Program-made: the position numbers and the translations under genes
Shown here: positions 1-8,796 of the stretch, piece after piece
Position numbering within the stretch: position 1 is the first letter of the stretch
How the letters are laid out: each line of letters starts with the position of its first letter
Notes under the pieces: model-generated
Told to the model about the DNA's origin: nothing
Seen by the model: the letters and a program-made list of their open reading frames with translations, nothing else
The model's database searches: none
From: UBA11574 sp963752565
GTDB lineage: Bacteria > Desulfobacterota > Desulfobacteria > Desulfobacterales > UBA11574
NCBI GenBank assembly: GCA_963752565.1
Contig: CAVVZC010000002.1
Coordinates: forward strand, 186,001 to 250,000
Reading direction: 5' to 3'
DNA length: 64,000 nucleotides

Positions 1-876
1 ACGTGTTTCCAAGCGAACGAGGTGCTCTTGCTTGAGCTGCAGTTCTGCTGCGTCTTCGATGGTGACAATTCGTTCATTATCCGGGATGAATCTGGAAAGC
101 ACGTTGAGCAGGGTGGTTTTTCCGCTACCGGTTCCGCCGGAAATGAGAACATTCAGTTTCGCCTTTACAATGCCCTGTAAAATATCCTGGATCTCGGGAA
201 CGAGAGTTTGATAATTGATAAGATCCTCGAACTCGAGCGGATTGACTGCAAACCGCCGTATGGACAGAATCGGGCCGTCCAAAGCCAGCGGCGGAATAAT
301 GGCATTGACACGCGAGCCGTCGTCAAGCCTGGCATCCACCATGGGAGTTGATTCATCGATACGACGTCCCACGGAAGAGACGATCTTGTCGATGATTTTT
401 ATCAAATGGGCATCATCCTTAAACCGCCCGTCGGTGGGTTCCAGCTTTCCGAATCTTTCCACGTAAATGTGCTTAAACGTATTGACAAGAATATCGGAGA
501 TCGTGGGATCTTTCAAAAAAGGTTCCAGGGGACCGAGTCCAAGGACCTCATCCAGCACCTCCGTGAAAATTTTTTCTCTTTCGTTGAGGTTCAGCGGCAG
601 GCTGTAGGACTCTTCACGTAGAATGTTTTCTACGACCTGACGGATTTGTACAATGAGGTCTTCACGATCCAGCGTATCAATCATGGAAAGATCGATGAGA
701 TCCAGCAGTCGATCATGGATTCTGGCCTTGAATTCAAAATATTCATCCGGTATGTACTTGCTTGTGGATGAATCGGCAGTATCTTTAGAATAATCATTGT
801 ATCTCACAATGTTGCTTGCGACGTTCGTTATGACGTTCTTCTTAGATGTTCTTTGTTTATGGTTTTGGTTATTCAT
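1..876 (-). CDS. cpaF: Tad pilus assembly ATPase CpaF/TadA, 3' end cut by window edge
   Basis: This is the cytoplasmic ATPase that powers Flp/Tad pilus assembly. Only the first 292 codons are inside the window. I read it on the minus strand from an ATG at 876, preceded by a GGAGAG ribosome site. The N-terminal part has the family pattern: a helical region, then a 'DILVN' stretch and 'VDARLDDGSRVNAIIPPLAL' (about residues 180-205). The Walker A motif GGTGSGKTT is near residue 247, followed by 'IVTIEDAAELQL' with the acidic residues of the Asp/His box region. The gene follows cpaE by 26 bp in the same direction, so it is part of the same operon. The missing C-terminal part should hold the Walker B and His box. 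The family assignment is firm. Confidence 0.95.
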   Translation of the reverse strand, partial: MNNQNHKQRTSKKNVITNVASNIVRYNDYSKDTADSSTSKYIPDEYFEFKARIHDRLLDLIDLSMIDTLDREDLIVQIRQVVENILREESYSLPLNLNEREKIFTEVLDEVLGLGPLEPFLKDPTISDILVNTFKHIYVERFGKLEPTDGRFKDDAHLIKIIDKIVSSVGRRIDESTPMVDARLDDGSRVNAIIPPLALDGPILSIRRFAVNPLEFEDLINYQTLVPEIQDILQGIVKAKLNVLISGGTGSGKTTLLNVLSRFIPDNERIVTIEDAAELQLKQEHLVRLETR

Positions 877-902
877 ATGAAAATCTCTCCATTGAAAATA
901 TA

Positions 903-2054
903 TCAGCGATTAAAAAAACCCCATTTTTTTTTGGGTTCCGCTTTGTCCCCGGGAAACATCGTCTCCGACATTTGCTTAAAAGATTTGACGATTTTAGACT
1001 TTGGCGCTATTTCAGGCAGGGATTTTCCGCTGTTGATGGCAGACATGGTGGTTCCGTAATCATTGGGAATAATCCAGAACAAATCATGCCCGATGCCTTT
1101 TATCGCGTCTTTCACAGAGATTTCGCTGTTACTAATGTAGCGGTTCAACACGACCTTGATGCGTTCCTTGCGCAGGTAGCCAAGATCGATGAAGGACCTT
1201 AACAGCTTGCTTGTATTGGCCAGACAGGGCAGGCTTAGAACGGATATCAGAAGAACCTCATCAGACATTTGAAGTGTTTTTAAGGCGGTCTCATCCGTAG
1301 ACTGCCCACAATCGATAACCACATAATCGAACATACGTTTCATGACACCCAAAAGTCGCTCCATGATATCGGGGGTCGGTGCCTGGTGGCCGTTCAAATA
1401 TCCAGGGGAGGGAAGAACATGTACGCCGCTAGAATGCTTTGAGAGCACATTCATGAGAAAGATGTCATCCACACGCTCAATATTCTTGGTGATTTCACCC
1501 CAGTGATATTTGGGATTGATTTCCAGAAAAAGAGGGATTTCACCGAAAAGGGTGTTCATGTCTAAAATAGCCACGGACCGATCTTTTTCCTGTTCAGCAA
1601 GGGTTAACGCCAGGTTCACGGAAATGGTGGTTGTGCCGACGCCCCCCTTGCTGCCCACAACGCTGACCAGTGTGCCGGATTTTTGATGGGTGGCCGGGGT
1701 TGCAGATGCTCTTCTCTCTTTAAATCGTTTGAGGGCCTGTTCCACGTCGCTTCTTTTGATGGGTTGAGGAAAGAATTCCTTGACCCCTATGCGGATGGCC
1801 TGCATCAGCATTTCCGGGTCTATTTTTTCTGATGTTAAAAAGATTTCATGGTATTTGCCCGAGTCCAAACGGGATTGAATCAGGTTGAACTCTTCGGGGT
1901 TACCGTTGATCTCAAATATGTGAAGATCAGGCGTTAGGGTACCATCGGATTTGATAATCCGACACCCCTTGACCGCACCGATAATTTCAGAAAACTCTTT
2001 GGCGATGGCTGGATTTTTGATGTCCAGTTTGATATTTTCGATGTTAGATGCCAT
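903..2054 (-). CDS. cpaE: Tad pilus localisation protein CpaE/TadZ (receiver-like plus ParA/MinD ATPase)
   Basis: This 383-residue protein has two parts. Residues 1-110 form a degenerate response-regulator-like domain, and from about residue 125 there is a MinD/ParA-type ATPase. The deviant Walker A is KGGVGTTT at 136-143; it lacks the second lysine side chain seen in classic GKTT loops, which is usual in TadZ. 'VAILDMNTLFGE' (161-172) is the Walker A' aspartate region and 'DYVVIDCGQ' is the Walker B. TadZ proteins mark the pole or site where the pilus machine is placed. The gene lies between tadE and cpaF. The ATG at 2054 follows a GGAGAGTG-type ribosome site. Confidence 0.92.
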   Translation of the reverse strand: MASNIENIKLDIKNPAIAKEFSEIIGAVKGCRIIKSDGTLTPDLHIFEINGNPEEFNLIQSRLDSGKYHEIFLTSEKIDPEMLMQAIRIGVKEFFPQPIKRSDVEQALKRFKERRASATPATHQKSGTLVSVVGSKGGVGTTTISVNLALTLAEQEKDRSVAILDMNTLFGEIPLFLEINPKYHWGEITKNIERVDDIFLMNVLSKHSSGVHVLPSPGYLNGHQAPTPDIMERLLGVMKRMFDYVVIDCGQSTDETALKTLQMSDEVLLISVLSLPCLANTSKLLRSFIDLGYLRKERIKVVLNRYISNSEISVKDAIKGIGHDLFWIIPNDYGTTMSAINSGKSLPEIAPKSKIVKSFKQMSETMFPGDKAEPKKKWGFFNR

Positions 2055-2136
2055 TCACACTCTCCTTGCCAAAATGTTATTATTATAAATAATAAAAATA
2101 GTTAAAACTATTCTGCCAGATTGGGAATCGTGCTTC

Positions 2137-2310
2137 TCAGGTTGCCAAGGCCACCACCGCCCCGCCTGGGATAAACGACGTATTACAAGCCAAAGTTACG
2201 CTGACCGGCTTATCCGGCGGTGGGTTCTGCATAATGATCACGATTTTGGCAAAAAACGAAATTTCCATGTCGCCGCTTGTACGGCCGTTGCACCTTGCTT
2301 CGGCATCCAT
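2137..2310 (-). other. Short open frame downstream of tadE, possible gene remnant
   Basis: Between tadE and cpaE one minus-strand frame stays open and has plausible protein character ('GDMEISFFAKIVIIMQNPP', ending 'FIPGGAVVALAT'). The first ATG in it is at 2310, giving 57 residues. The same frame is open further upstream into the end of tadE, in the -1 frame relative to tadE, but there is no start codon with a ribosome site there. It may be the tail of a lost pseudopilin-type gene or a frameshifted extension. I do not recognise a family. Confidence 0.3.
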
Positions 2311-2369
2311 GGTCTGTGCTTCATGAGAGGTTCTGTTTTTTTCGACGTTCCATCCATTACTTTCCCCGA

Positions 2370-2789
2370 CTATGATCCGGCTCCGGGTTCCATGCGCATG
2401 ATCGTCCTGCCTGAAACTGTAATCGGATTAATAATCCCAATGACCTGTGAAAACAAAAAATTGTAGTCGAAGCTTACGGCCACGGACATATCACTGCCAT
2501 TCAGAGGAGGCACATCAATATCAGCTACCGACAGATTAATGGGACCCTCGAGGTTTAAAAGCTTACCGTTGCAGTAGTTCAGAACAATCTGCTTTACTTC
2601 CGAAACGGTAACCCCCGTGATCGCGGCACGTGCGGCTTCGCGGCTGGCATTGGTTAAAATCTGTTTGTTGTAAAACATCAGACCAAACTCGATGATGCCG
2701 AAAGCCAGAAGAACAAGCATTGGCATGACAATGGCAAACTCAACTGCTGCAGCGCCATTTTGGCCGATTTTTTGGTTTTGCGTTTTCAC
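2370..2789 (-). CDS. tadE: TadE-like minor pseudopilin
   Basis: A 139-residue pilus-associated protein. The N-terminus 'QNGAAAVEFAIVMPMLVLL' is the TadE signature: a short basic leader, a Gly/Ala processing point, a Glu at position 5 of the mature protein and a membrane helix. 'NKQILTNASREAARAAI' after the helix is the second TadE hallmark. It is probably processed by the prepilin peptidase encoded upstream (5506-6057) and placed in or under the Flp pilus. It is co-directional with the tad operon. Confidence 0.9.
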   Translation of the reverse strand: MKTQNQKIGQNGAAAVEFAIVMPMLVLLAFGIIEFGLMFYNKQILTNASREAARAAITGVTVSEVKQIVLNYCNGKLLNLEGPINLSVADIDVPPLNGSDMSVAVSFDYNFLFSQVIGIINPITVSGRTIMRMEPGAGS

Positions 2790-2820
2790 AGTATTTCTCC
2801 CTGGTTCATAAACACAAACT

Positions 2821-3093
2821 TTACCTCAGGTTGATAAGATTAACCGGTTGTTTATCTTCCTTAACCTTGAAACCGTCCCGGTATTTTTGCAGATTGTTCT
2901 CCGCAGCCTGACCGTCCAGAGAATCCACCGGGTTAAGGCTTTTGTCCGCATCAGGGTTGAGCATCTGGTTGTAGACAGCGGTTTCATAAGATTTGCCCCA
3001 GTTTCGCTGAGACAGTGTTTCGGTTCCGCTGCATGCAGATACCAGTGATACGGCGACTATGATTCTGATTATGACAAGGCTTTTCTTGAACAT
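2821..3093 (-). CDS. Small Tad-locus lipoprotein
   Basis: I start this at the ATG at 3093, which follows a strong GAGGAGGAGG ribosome site, rather than at a longer upstream frame. The product is 90 residues with a signal peptide ending in a lipobox-like 'VSLVSACSG', so it is probably an outer-membrane lipoprotein. The mature part contains 'LNPVDSLDGQAAENNLQKYRDGFK', here split as LNPVDSLDGQAAE and KYRDGFK, which resembles the short lipoproteins next to the secretin in deltaproteobacterial tad loci. These may act as secretin pilotins in the way CpaD does. The role is inferred from position. Confidence 0.75.
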   Translation of the reverse strand: MFKKSLVIIRIIVAVSLVSACSGTETLSQRNWGKSYETAVYNQMLNPDADKSLNPVDSLDGQAAENNLQKYRDGFKVKEDKQPVNLINLR

Positions 3094-3182
3094 TGCCTCC
3101 TCCTCGATCCACCGGCATTTAATTGCCCGGTATTTGATTATCAATATTTACGGTTCTTCTTTTTTCATTGTTTATTTATCAC

Positions 3183-4610
3183 TTACTTGCTTTCCGGCAT
3201 GGTATGCCCGAAATCACCGTACAATTTTCCCCTGACGGCCGGTTGCCCGTTCTCTCTGCCTTCGAATCGCCCTTCGAGATAGAACTCTGCATCACTAGGT
3301 TCGATGTAAAAGTCGGTGGGCAAAGTTTGCTTGGCCATGTTCAGCGGTTTCACCAAATGGGGTGTGACAATGATTATCAACTCCGTCTCGTTCTTTAAAA
3401 AGGACTGACTCCGAAACAGTACCCCAAGTATGGGGATGTTTCCCAGAAGGGGAAATTTCGAAACCTGTTCTTTGATGGTATCCCGAAGAAGTCCTGCGAT
3501 GGCAAAGCTCTGACCGTCTGCCAGTTCTATTGTGGTGGATACCCTCCGGGTAGTGATTCCGGGAACCACAAAGCCGGAAAACTTCACAGCCGTTGAATAA
3601 TCGAGTTCAGACACATCCGGCGCTACCTTGATGCTGATAACATCTTCACTCAATACGGTGGGAGTAAAATTAAGTCCTACACCAAATGGTTTGTAGTCAA
3701 TGGCAACCGTTCCCAGCCCCTGAGGTATGGGTACGGGAAACTCACCACCGGCAAGAAAGCTGGCAGTCTGTCCGCTCAATGCAATGAGCGTGGGTTCTGC
3801 CAAAATCTTCACCAGACCGTCTTCTTTTAGGGCGTCGATGAGACCCGTCCATGTGGAATTGCCGCTGCTGAAACGAAAAATGGCATTCACGGCGGGCGAG
3901 ACTTGGAGTGCAAAGGGCGCTATGGTACCCAAGTTTGAGTCTTTCGGACTTACTAGTTGACTGAGACCGCCAAGGAGACCGACACCAAAATCATCTCCGT
4001 TAACGTAACTGAAATTAATTCCCAATCGCTTGGTTGTACTGCGCGCCATTTCAGCGATTCTAACTTCCAGCATGACTTGATGCACCCCGCCGACTTCGAT
4101 CAGGTTATTGATTTTGCCTTTGGGGGCAAAAGATCGGGCCAAAGCCGTGACTTTGGAAAGATTGGCCGTGTTGATCATTCTACCGACAAGGGTAATGGAA
4201 TCGTTGGTGCCGATAATTTGCAGATCTTTTTCTTCCGGTAAAGCTTCATGCACTTGCCGTTTTAAACGGGATAAATCGTATGCGACCTCAAGATCATAGA
4301 ATTCGGTCACTTTATTGTTTTGCCACAGGGTCAGATTAGTGGTTCCTGCTGTTTTTCCGGTGAGATAGATTTCATGCGATGAGAGCAGCAGAAGATCGGC
4401 AATTTCAGGATCTGCAATGGAAACGCGCTTGATGGGTAGCGGACTCTTTAATATCGCAGACTTACCGGATATCAGGTTCAGTTTTTTGGGTTCCATGGTT
4501 TCCTGAACCATGGAACTGGCGCCCCAGGTTGCCATTGGAACGATGATTAACAATAGGAAAATTGCACGGGCAATAGCCCGATGTTTGCAAAATTTTGAAG
4601 AGCGTGCCAT
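3183..4610 (-). CDS. cpaC: Tad pilus secretin CpaC/RcpA
   Basis: This is the outer-membrane channel of the Tad pilus. I choose the ATG at 4610 because AGGAGG sits 9 bases upstream; a longer frame begins at 4643. The product is 475 residues with a signal peptide ending around 'ATWGASS'. The pilus-secretin N domain follows ('GKSAILKSPLPIKRVSIADP'), then a BON-like segment ('DLQIIGTNDSITLVGR'), and the secretin domain to the C-terminus ('MLEVRIAEMARS', 'FLAGGEFPVPIP', 'ETELIIIVTPHLVKPL'). It is followed by the small lipoprotein gene and preceded by cpaB, the usual order. Confidence 0.94.
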   Translation of the reverse strand: MARSSKFCKHRAIARAIFLLLIIVPMATWGASSMVQETMEPKKLNLISGKSAILKSPLPIKRVSIADPEIADLLLLSSHEIYLTGKTAGTTNLTLWQNNKVTEFYDLEVAYDLSRLKRQVHEALPEEKDLQIIGTNDSITLVGRMINTANLSKVTALARSFAPKGKINNLIEVGGVHQVMLEVRIAEMARSTTKRLGINFSYVNGDDFGVGLLGGLSQLVSPKDSNLGTIAPFALQVSPAVNAIFRFSSGNSTWTGLIDALKEDGLVKILAEPTLIALSGQTASFLAGGEFPVPIPQGLGTVAIDYKPFGVGLNFTPTVLSEDVISIKVAPDVSELDYSTAVKFSGFVVPGITTRRVSTTIELADGQSFAIAGLLRDTIKEQVSKFPLLGNIPILGVLFRSQSFLKNETELIIIVTPHLVKPLNMAKQTLPTDFYIEPSDAEFYLEGRFEGRENGQPAVRGKLYGDFGHTMPESK

Positions 4611-4646
4611 TATCTGTATTCCTCCTGGTTGGTTGCAGCGCAACCC

Positions 4647-5483
4647 TTAAAGCTTCACCTTTTCCTTTTTCAGGTTATTACCTTTGATGACCTCGATAGT
4701 TACAGAATTGTTACGAGGACGCCATTTTCCGGTCGTCTTCTTTTTCGGATCTCCTGTGCTTAGTGAGGCTAAAGTTTGCGAAATGGTCGTTCCCTTGGTT
4801 AGAACAGGTTTGGTATCGGTGATATTTCGCAATGCAAATTGAAGCCTCCCCCCGCTTGCAGCAAGGGCCAGCTTTTCAGCCTCTTCAACAGAGACTTCAA
4901 GTGTGTAGACATCAACAGGCGCCGGATCACCCTTTTCATTTTTTTGGATTTGGGTTCCGGTTGCCAGCACCGGGATATTCTCTAAAACGACCTTTGTTTT
5001 GTCTAATTTTGTTTTGGGGTCTCTAAGGGTCACCAGAACATCGACCCTGTTTCCTGGATTCACGAACCCGGATATTCCCATGACCTTATCGCCTTTAACA
5101 GCTACCGCCCGCTTGCCGGATTTTAGAACAGCTGAAACTCCACCGGTTTTGATACTATTTGGCGCCAGCCGATGTTCGACCACAGGTTCGCCTCTATTTA
5201 TCGGAGCTATAATGACCCGATCGTTAAGATCCTTAGTGCGGATAAAATGACCCGCTGGAAGGCTTTCTTTAAGAAAAGGTGCTGTTTTAATCATCTCCGG
5301 TCTAAGTTGTGTCCCCCACTGAAGATCCGCGGCAGCAACGACAATCGGTACAGCCTCGGATTCAACTTTAACCACTTCTTTTGGCGCTGTTTTTAAATTT
5401 ATCCATTTATAGATGAAAACACTGCCTGTGATTGCAATGACGAGTGAAATGACAATGGGAGCTATTGTTTTCCACTTTCCCAT
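4647..5483 (-). CDS. cpaB: Tad pilus assembly protein CpaB/RcpC
   Basis: 278 residues with one N-terminal membrane helix ('IAPIVISLVIAITGSVFIYK') and a periplasmic SAF domain starting near 'VPIVVAAADLQWGTQL'. The RcpC/CpaB domain contains 'GFVNPGNRVDVLVTLRDP', a family hallmark. CpaB proteins work with the secretin in the periplasm. The ATG at 5483 follows a clear AAAGGAGG ribosome site. It lies between the prepilin peptidase and the secretin genes. Confidence 0.92.
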   Translation of the reverse strand: MGKWKTIAPIVISLVIAITGSVFIYKWINLKTAPKEVVKVESEAVPIVVAAADLQWGTQLRPEMIKTAPFLKESLPAGHFIRTKDLNDRVIIAPINRGEPVVEHRLAPNSIKTGGVSAVLKSGKRAVAVKGDKVMGISGFVNPGNRVDVLVTLRDPKTKLDKTKVVLENIPVLATGTQIQKNEKGDPAPVDVYTLEVSVEEAEKLALAASGGRLQFALRNITDTKPVLTKGTTISQTLASLSTGDPKKKTTGKWRPRNNSVTIEVIKGNNLKKEKVKL

Positions 5484-5505
5484 GAAGTGCCTCCTTTATT
5501 TTATT

Positions 5506-6057
5506 TTAAAAAATCAAATGATGTCCGGTCATATCCAAACCCATGTATATAAACGTTCCCAGTGCGATGGCCACCCCGTAACACATCTTAGGTTTCTTGT
5601 GGTTGTCCTCTACGGGGTCCGAGATGAATTTTCGAGTTAGGATGAACAGCTTTAAGGTGATGAGCTGTTTCTTAAAAAAATCTTTAAATTGCTTTCTGTT
5701 TAGCAGTATTGTAATAAGGGAATAAATGCCTCCGACAAGTGCAGTGAAAAGAAACGCAACGAAAACGCTTTTACTTCCCAAAATAGCCCCCACAGCCCCC
5801 ATGAGCTTGGCGTCTCCGGCTCCCATTCCTCCTAACATATAAGGGATTATGAGAAGACTCATGCCGGTGCCCAAGCCCAGTGTGCTGAAAATCAGGCCGT
5901 CGATTCCATTGGCAAAAAAATGATATAAAAGTGAAATGGTAACCGCAGGAAAAGTGATCAGGTTCGGGATTTTCTGTGTTCGAAAATCGACAATCGCCGA
6001 AATGCTCAAGATCGACAGTAACAAGATAATTAAAAAGCGGTCTGAAAAATGAACCAT
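5506..6057 (-). CDS. cpaA: Prepilin peptidase CpaA/TadV (A24 aspartic protease)
   Basis: A polytopic inner-membrane protease of 183 residues that cleaves the Flp prepilin and the TadE/TadG pseudopilins. The two catalytic aspartates are visible: the first in 'IVDFRTQKIPN' (about residue 24) and the second in the GxGD motif of 'GMGAGDAKLMGAVG' (about residue 80). Five or six hydrophobic segments are present and the methyltransferase domain is absent, as is normal for TadV. The ATG at 6057 follows AGGAGAAA. A hairpin and a 107-bp gap separate it from flp. Confidence 0.93.
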   Translation of the reverse strand: MVHFSDRFLIILLLSILSISAIVDFRTQKIPNLITFPAVTISLLYHFFANGIDGLIFSTLGLGTGMSLLIIPYMLGGMGAGDAKLMGAVGAILGSKSVFVAFLFTALVGGIYSLITILLNRKQFKDFFKKQLITLKLFILTRKFISDPVEDNHKKPKMCYGVAIALGTFIYMGLDMTGHHLIF

Positions 6058-6113
6058 AATGTTTCTCCTATCCCAATTAACGAACGCAATGTGTTATTAT
6101 TGCCAGGGTGTAC

Positions 6114-6144
6114 TCATGCATCCCTGTTTTATTGGGATGCATGA
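6114..6144 (-). terminator. Hairpin between flp and cpaA, likely attenuator or mRNA stabiliser
   Basis: TCATGCATCCC at 6114-6124 pairs perfectly with GGGATGCATGA at 6134-6144 around a 9-base loop. It lies 20 bp after the flp stop. The minus-strand sequence that follows is not T-rich, so complete termination is unlikely. A structure that protects or partly ends the abundant pilin transcript fits better. Confidence 0.6.
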
Positions 6145-6164
6145 ATACGATTGCTCAGTTATTT

Positions 6165-6335
6165 CTATTTTCCATCAGGGAGAGCATCAGCTGTGTTAAT
6201 GAACGCCTGATTTGTATCCCGGCCAATAAGGGTCACTGCGCCAACAATTGCTGCTGCAATCAATGCAACCATTAACCCGTATTCTACTGCTGTTGCGCCA
6301 TCTTCTTCTTTAAAAAATCTTATTATTTTTTTCAT
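6165..6335 (-). CDS. flp: Flp-type pilin
   Basis: This 56-residue reading frame encodes the major Flp pilin. It starts at the ATG at 6335 after AAAGGAG. The leader 'MKKIIRFFKEEDG' is followed by 'ATAVEYGLMVALIAAAIVG', which contains the conserved cleavage Gly, the Glu-Tyr pair of Flp pilins at positions 5-6 of the mature protein and a single hydrophobic helix. The tail is short ('NTADALPDGK'). It is the first gene after the sigma-54 promoter, with about 230 bases of leader. Confidence 0.95.
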   Translation of the reverse strand: MKKIIRFFKEEDGATAVEYGLMVALIAAAIVGAVTLIGRDTNQAFINTADALPDGK

Positions 6336-6576
6336 TTTCTTTTTCTCCTTTGTTTTTTGTTTTGATGGATTAGAAGTTTTTGGTTCTGGTGTTTTTCTTT
6401 TGTTAATTAGAAGTTTTTGATTCTGGTTAGATAATTATCTTTTGCTAAATACTTTTTTATGTGTTTCACCACCCCCTTATACGTGTAAAGATAATTTCAT
6501 CTTTTAAATCACCAGATCTAAATAGTTTGGTATAAAATTAAGCAAAGTATTTTTTTTGAACTTGATAAAAGAACAT

Positions 6577-6592
6577 AGCAACTGGTGTGCCA
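6577..6592 (-). promoter_or_regulatory. Sigma-54 (-24/-12) promoter of the tad operon
   Basis: Read on the minus strand, the sequence TGGCAC-ACCAG-TTGCT matches the sigma-54 consensus TGGCAC-N5-TTGCW at every defined position. It points towards flp, with a predicted transcript start near 6565. A small inverted repeat (ACGC-AAAAA-GCGT, about 6618-6630) lies just upstream and could be a protein site. The nearest candidate activator is the sigma-54 enhancer-binding protein at 7647-8747. Confidence 0.8.
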
Positions 6593-7646
6593 ATGTTGAT
6601 GAGAAGAACTCGACCTATACGCAAAAAGCGTGTGTTCCAACCTTAAAACCGATGGATATCTTCTATCCTTAAATGCGCTGTTTTTTGGGGATTATCTTGT
6701 TGATGAAAAGTCACAGGTGTTCGGCTTAAGATATCTTTATTACAACAGAAAAATGTGAAAGATCGATTGACCTTGATGTAAATGGAAATATCTGCGATGA
6801 GTATAGACCTTGGGACGAGAAGTACCGTTTGAATTGGCAAAGAAAAAAAATAAAAAACTCTCTCTCAACCGTTTAATGATGGTTTGTTCAGTGACACGTG
6901 TTCCCGCGGTGTGAAATTAATTGCATATAAAATGAGAATTATTTTTTAATTTTTGTGCAAAAAAATACATAAAACTCGTAATTATTGAAAGATTGCCTTT
7001 TCCAGTATATGGGGAGAAAAATGTACTGCTTTAAAAAAAAACGCTTAATTTTTTTGAGGACAGGCTATATATAAATTTAAATACGAAGTCAAGCATCACC
7101 GACACAACAATTCAGCTATATCATTCAGTTTTGAAACCCATTTAACCTGCTGTTTTTTCTTCTTCGAAAATCTTAAATCTTATTTATTCTTTATTATCCT
7201 ATCTTTTCAGAATGTTCTTTTTCTTAAAACGACTTCTTTTTAATACAAGAATAAAATGCTAAATTCCTGTGGTGTACTCAAACAGATATTTTCATAGAAA
7301 GGTTCAATTTTACTCAGATTCTTGATTTATAGATACACAATATATTGTAATTTATTTTAATAAACTACAATATATTCTAATTCTATTAAATTATATATAA
7401 ATTATACATAATTTAACTTGACACCAACAAAACACAACTTTAGGATATGACTTGAGATTATTCTGTCAAAGATCTTTTCATATAATAAGGTCGAATGAGC
7501 TATAATTTTTGAGCAATCTCTTATGATAAACAAGACTGAACTTGGTTGACAAGCCAATATATCCCCCGATCCTATTGCAAGGATTGAAAATCGCATCACT
7601 TGCAGAATGGAAAAAAACGAAAAATTGTTTTGCATATGGATATAAA
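6593..7646. other. Long A+T-rich intergenic region between tad promoter and activator
   Basis: About 1 kb with no convincing gene on either strand. It is strongly A+T-rich, with runs of T and TATATA near 7320-7420. It should contain the upstream activator sites for the tad promoter and the promoter of the activator gene. A weak inverted pair (TGACAC and GTGTGA, 11 bases apart, near 6890-6915) is the only candidate I can point to. Confidence 0.5.
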
Positions 7647-8747
7647 ATGTCAGAAAAGAATCAGGATTTAAAAGTCATGGAGACGCCATTAATCGGAACA
7701 AGCGAAAGCATCGAGAAAATCAGGGAGCTGATCAAATATGTTGCAGATACAGATCTAAACGTCCTCATCACTGGTGAAAGTGGCGTAGGTAAAGAAGTTG
7801 TTGCTCATCATCTTTGCTATGAATCTAAAAGAAAAGGCAAACCGTTTATAAAGGTTAATTGTGCCACATTGCCGGAAGGATTGCTTGAAAGTGAACTCTT
7901 TGGATTCGAAAGAGGCGCTTTTACAGGTGCTGATCGAAAAAGGCGCGGAAAATTCGAACTTGCACATAAAGGTATTATATTCTTAGATGAAATCGGGGAT
8001 ATGTCCCCCTCGCTTCAATCCAAACTTCTTCACGTTATTCAAAGTGGAGAGTTTGCGCCACTTGGTTCAGAAACAGAGGTAAGATCAGATGTATGGGTTA
8101 TAGCAGCAACAAATCAAGAACTTGAAAAAAAAGTAAAAGAAGGACTTTTCAGAGAAGACCTTTACTATCGCCTCAACACCATTAGAATAGATATTCCCCC
8201 TCTTCGAAACAGACCTGAAGACATACCGCCGTTAATTGACTATTATATAGAAGAATATTCTTCTGAATTCGATGGAAAGAGGATTTCAAAACCCGACTCT
8301 AAAGTTATTGAAAAGCTGAAAGCATATAGCTGGCCCGGAAATGTTAGAGAACTTCAAAATATTCTAAGTAGGTTCAGGGTATTCGGTAATTGGGGAGAAA
8401 TTGTTAACGATATTAATTTTGTTAGTCGATTTGTTGAAATTTCAAAGTTAGGAGAACAGTTTTTTATGAACAGTTCGATTGTTGATGCTCTTTTAGACTT
8501 TAAAGGTGAGAATTCATTGGATCATGCATCGTTTTCACTCAAAACTATTACCAAAAAAGCCACTGACATGGTAGAAAAAGAAGTCATCTCATCTGTACTT
8601 GATATAACGGATTGGAACCGAACAAAGACAAGCAAAATATTAAATGTTAGTTATAGAACAATCCTTTACAAAATCAGCGACCTTAATATAATAAGGCAGC
8701 CCAATCAAAAGTCCTTGAGGTGTGCTCGATTGTTGATGTCTCATTAG
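7647..8747 (+). CDS. Sigma-54 enhancer-binding activator without receiver domain
   Basis: I start this at the ATG at 7647 (366 residues); an open frame extends upstream to a TTG at 7542 but has no family-like sequence. It is almost entirely the AAA+ domain: Walker A GESGVGKE (43-50), the sigma-54-contacting GAFTGA loop (90-95), Walker B IIFLDEIGDM (110-119), and the arginine-finger region 'FREDLYYRLN'. A Fis-type helix-turn-helix is near the C-terminus ('NRTKTSKILNVSYRTILYK'). There is no receiver, PAS or GAF domain, so activity must be set by abundance or by another protein, as in PspF. It is divergent from the sigma-54-driven tad operon and is its most likely activator. The last residues ('SLRCARLLMSH') run into a duplicated segment, so the tail may be altered. 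Confidence 0.85.
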   Translation: MSEKNQDLKVMETPLIGTSESIEKIRELIKYVADTDLNVLITGESGVGKEVVAHHLCYESKRKGKPFIKVNCATLPEGLLESELFGFERGAFTGADRKRRGKFELAHKGIIFLDEIGDMSPSLQSKLLHVIQSGEFAPLGSETEVRSDVWVIAATNQELEKKVKEGLFREDLYYRLNTIRIDIPPLRNRPEDIPPLIDYYIEEYSSEFDGKRISKPDSKVIEKLKAYSWPGNVRELQNILSRFRVFGNWGEIVNDINFVSRFVEISKLGEQFFMNSSIVDALLDFKGENSLDHASFSLKTITKKATDMVEKEVISSVLDITDWNRTKTSKILNVSYRTILYKISDLNIIRQPNQKSLRCARLLMSH

Positions 8748-8796
8748 ACTTTAAAGGTGAGCATTTATCGGATCACGCATCGTTTTCACTCAAAAA
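8474..8796 (+). repeat. Pair of 71-bp imperfect direct repeats (8474-8544 and 8726-8796)
   Basis: The segment coding for 'SIVDALLDFKG...HASFSLK' inside the activator recurs, about 87% identical and the same length, 252 bp downstream across the gene's stop codon. This looks like the trace of a tandem duplication of the activator gene followed by loss of most of one copy. Confidence 0.75.

Noticed and set aside
7542..7646. TTG start that would lengthen the sigma-54 activator by 35 residues
   Set aside because: The added sequence has no family similarity, and the AAA+ domain begins soon after the ATG at 7647.
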